From Streptomyces sp. WAC08241 (GTDB taxonomy: Bacteria > Actinomycetota > Actinomycetes > Streptomycetales > Streptomycetaceae), in contig CP042279.1 in the NCBI GenBank assembly GCA_007858575.1, positions 5,272,501 to 5,336,500 on the forward strand: DNA of 64,000 bases, given 5' to 3'. Positions 61,306 through 64,000 of this stretch are shown here, one piece after another. The translations under genes and the position numbers were made by a program. Position 1 is the stretch's first letter. Each line of letters opens with the position of its first letter. The notes under the pieces were generated by a model that saw only the letters and a list, made by a program, of their open reading frames with translations, had not been told where the DNA came from and did not search any database.

Positions 61306-61557
61306 TCAGCGGGTTCCGGCGTGGTAGGTGCGTGAGGCGCGGTTGTAGAGCCAGCGGCCGAGGCGGATGCGCTTGCCGGTGGCGTGGCAGCGGCTGCAGT
61401 ACTTGCCGCGCTTGGGCCGTCCCTTGCGGTCGGTCTTGAGCCGGTGGCCCAGTCCGTGGCACTTACGGCAGTCCCCGAACGGCGACACCGCACACGTAGT
61501 GGCGTAACCGAGGGTGACGGCGAGCAGGCAGGCGATAGCGAGCAGGGCGGGGGTCAT
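61306..61557 (-). CDS. membrane-anchored CxxCxGxG protein of the AICE
   Basis: 83 residues. An N-terminal hydrophobic segment (LLAIACLLAVTLGYATTCAV) leads to two zinc half-sites, CRKCHGLGHR and CSRCHATGKRI, then a basic tail RWLYNRASRTYHAGTR. The pair of CxxCxGxG modules is a DnaJ-like zinc finger at the membrane. It lies directly downstream of the transfer gene, so it may assist DNA transfer. Confidence 0.7.
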   Translation of the reverse strand: MTPALLAIACLLAVTLGYATTCAVSPFGDCRKCHGLGHRLKTDRKGRPKRGKYCSRCHATGKRIRLGRWLYNRASRTYHAGTR

Positions 61558-61600
61558 GCAGGGCCCTCCCAGGCGGTTTCCAGGGGTTTTCGCAGGTGGG

Positions 61601-61680
61601 CCGCTATCCGCTAGCAGCCAGCTCAGGACGCGTATGGGGCGCTAGCGGGCCGCTAACGTTAGCGGGGACTACCGCTAGCG
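61601..61680. promoter_or_regulatory. palindrome cluster, candidate clt transfer locus
   Basis: Six copies of CCGCTA or its complement in 80 bases (61601, 61608, 61643, 61650, 61660, 61672). CCGCTAACGTTAGCGG (61650-61665) is a perfect palindrome; CGCTAGCG occurs at 61640 and 61673. The stop codon of the tra gene lies inside the last unit. TraB-type translocases bind short repeats (TRS) near their own gene. Confidence 0.6.
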
Positions 61681-63889
61681 ACAGCGGTCCCAAAGCCCTA
61701 TCCGGCGTCTCTGCTTTCCGTCACGATCCGTGACGGCGGTGGTGATGTGGGCGCGGGTGATGCCGCGCCGGTTGACGATCTTGCCCTCCACCCGGCGGCC
61801 GACCTGGACGGTGGTGATGCCGTGTGGCTTGAGAGCGGCGGCCAGCGCTTCGGGCTCCCAGCCGCCGTAGACCTCGGGTCGCAGCTCAGCGAGGCGGGCG
61901 ACGACGGTCTCGGACCACGCCTTGGTCTCGGCGGCGGGGACGACGGCGAGGATGTCGGCGAGCAGGTCGTAGGCCGGGCCGGTCACCACCTCCGCGGCTT
62001 CCCCGGCCGCGTAGCCGGAGAGCCGTCCGGCCTTCTCGCGGGCGGTGCGGGCCCGGGCGGCGATCGCTTCGGCGCCGGGGGCGTCGACGTAGACGGAGGC
62101 GACGATCCGGGCGTCGGAGCCCTCGCCGACGAAGTAGTGGATGCCCTTGTCGCCCCAGGCGAACATCGTCGCCCGCACGCCCCGTTTGTAGGCGGAGGTG
62201 CCGAGGACCATGTCGTTCTCGGTCTGGCCCATGACCTTCAGGCACCAGCGGGCGCCGGCGTTCGCGGAGATGCCGGTGGGCAGCGACTTGGCGTCGGGGC
62301 GCTGGGTGGCCAGCAGCAGCACGATCCCGGTGGCCGGGCCGCGCTTGACCAGGTCGGTGGCGATCTCCTCGAACTCCTTGCCGTGCTCGGGGTGCTCGAA
62401 GAGGACCTGGCACTCATCCACCCCGACCACGATCGGGTGCAGCCGCAGCGACACCTTGTCGGCGAGCTGGGAGGTGACCTTGGACTCGGGGCAGATGTCC
62501 CGGGCAGGGACCGGATCGCCTTGGTCCGGCGCCGCAGTTCCTCGCGCAGCTCGCGGAAGTCGGCCAGCACGTACCCAATCGACTCGTCGTCGTCTCCGGC
62601 GGCGTGCCGGTGGGAGACGGCGTTGCCGACCGGGTCGAGGTCGCCGGTGCCCTTCATGTCATAGGTGTGCAGCTCGGCGCGCGGGTCGAGGGCGGCGATG
62701 AGCAGCAGCAGGCGGAGCAGGAACGTCTTGCCCATGCGCGGGATCGCCCCGATGACCCCGGCGATGTACATCAGGGTGACGTCGACCCACCGCCCGCGCT
62801 GGTCGGTGCCGTAGGCGACCGGCTTGAACAGGTCCACCCCGCCCGACTTCGCCAACGGCCAGGCGGGTTTCTTGGCCTGGTTCATGTCCTGGTCACCGAC
62901 CCACAGCACGAGGCGTCCGGTGTGCTCGTTGGGCACCGCCTCGGGCCACACACAGCCGAGGGGGCGGCGCAGGCCGGAGGCGAGGCGTTCGCGGCGCTCG
63001 ATGATGTCGGTCACGGTCACGCCGAAGGGCAGGTTGCCCTCCGCGCGCCAGCCGGGGCCGTCGCGGGTGATGGGAGCGGTGAACTCGAACCCGTCCCGGC
63101 CCTTGCCCTGCGCTCTGGTTGATCGCCGGGATACCGAGGGCTCCCAGCGCGCGCAGGACGATGTCGGAGGTGAGCTTCATGGCCTTGGGCAGTTCGACGG
63201 CGCGGTGGACGACGGGGTCGTCCGCCTTGCGGCCGGCCGCACCGAGGGCGATCAGGACCGTGCTCACCGAGACGGCCTGCACCCATCCGGGCGCCAGCAC
63301 GTACAGGGCGAGCGCGGTGGTCAGGCCGATGAACAGGGCGAGGGCGGCGATGATGCCGCGCAGCCGCACCCGGCTGTCGCGCTGCGCGGACAGGCGCAGG
63401 TACTCGGCCGCGTCCTCGCGCCGCACGGCCGCGAGCCGGACCGCCTCGCCCTCGCGGTCGGCCATCCACCGCATCACGCCGCCGACGAACCGGCCGTCCC
63501 GGCGGGCGACTGGAGCGCGAAGCGCAGGGCGTAGACCGGGCGCGCAGCGCGTGGTAGCCGACCGCGTGGGCGTAGTGGCGGGCCACCCACCCGGTAGCGG
63601 TGCGCAGTTCAGTGGTCGACCGCAGCCAGACCGGAATCACGTCCCGGCGCTTGGCTGCGGCCAGTCGACCGAGGTAGCCGGGGCCGGTCGCGGCCGGGGT
63701 CGGCCGGTCGACCACCACCCGACCGGCCGCCTCCTCGCCCTCCAGGTCGGTCGGGTCGGTGGTCGGGGCCGTTTCGCGGGCGGCGCGGGCCTTGTCGAGG
63801 TCGACCACCTCGGCTCCGGCCGACCGGTCGTCGGCCATCTCCGCTTCGAGCCGGTCGAACAGCTCGCTGTCGTCATCGGGGTGCTTCAC
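61675..63889 (-). CDS. traSA: FtsK/SpoIIIE-like conjugal DNA translocase (TraSA/TraB)
   Basis: About 735 residues, frameshifts near 63540, 63490, 63110 and 62510. An acidic N-terminus, a membrane region (GIIAALALFIGLTTALALYV and VQAVSVSTVLIALGAA), then the ATPase: Walker A VIGAIPRMGKTFLLRLLLLI, Walker B HPIVVGVDECQVLF, LLLATQRPDAKSLPTGI. The C-terminus (KPHGITTVQVGRRVEGKIV, then RAHITTAVTDRDGKQRRRIG) would be the winged-helix DNA-recognition domain. It moves double-stranded DNA between mycelia, unlike type IV conjugation. Confidence 0.92.
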
Positions 63890-64000
63890 TGAAACGTCCT
63901 CTCCAACATCAAAGGGGGGACAGGAAAGGCCCGGGGCGGCCGGACGTCTTGGCGGAGGAACGGCCGCCCCGGGACGTAGCTACTGGGACTTCTCGGCGCT
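63890..64000. other. right edge, no gene assigned
   Basis: 111 bases upstream of the tra gene. A GGAGAGGACGTTTC-type ribosome site for tra is at its left end. The next element gene is not readable within this short stretch. Confidence 0.4.

Overview
The window is high-GC actinobacterial chromosome, almost certainly Streptomyces. It carries bldC, lsr2, a valine dehydrogenase gene next to bldC, a DUF3073 protein, an ffs-dnaX pair, and purine genes scattered in the order familiar from the S. coelicolor bldC-to-dnaX interval. Many housekeeping genes (purM, purF, purL, purQ, purD, dnaX, hrpA, vdh, ugd) are broken by single-base frameshifts with intact motifs on both sides. I read these as base-calling or assembly indels, not real pseudogenes. 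Coordinates below span each whole gene across such breaks.

Region 1 (1-11,340) is a defence-like island. On the minus strand lie a RecB/Cas4-like Fe-S nuclease, a restriction-endonuclease-related protein, a small helper and a DinG/XPD-type Fe-S helicase that runs off the left edge. The last three resemble the partners of prokaryotic pPIWI-RE systems; the PIWI protein itself is not visible. Divergent from them are an HTH/N6-adenine methylase/specificity fusion and a Ser/Thr kinase, followed by a convergent gene with a ParB/DGQHR-like motif and a coupled small gene.

Region 2 (11,340-16,640) is accessory: a stretch without recognised genes, a MazG-like protein, a UDP-glucose 6-dehydrogenase, a 5'-truncated SIR2-like fragment, a sigma-like protein, small membrane proteins and tRNA-Lys.

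Region 3 (16,640-55,860) is core chromosome. It holds a DEAD-box helicase with a repetitive tail, a metallopeptidase, tRNA-Glu/Asp/Phe, a DsbA/CcdA thiol-redox pair, hrpA, tRNA-Asp, bldC, vdh, purM-purF, purL-purQ-purS, lsr2, three tRNA-Gly, an ABC exporter with its two-component system, purC, purD, dnaX and ffs (SRP RNA). Together purF, purD, purL/Q/S, purM and purC cover most of the route from PRPP to SAICAR.

Region 4 (55,859-64,000) is the left part of an actinomycete integrative and conjugative element (AICE) inserted at tRNA-Ser(GGA). It has integrase, excisionase, an iteron-like repeat field, an ATPase plus prim-pol replication module, small conserved element genes, a palindrome cluster that may be the transfer locus, and an FtsK-like TraB/TraSA translocase. 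The other attachment site lies beyond the right edge.
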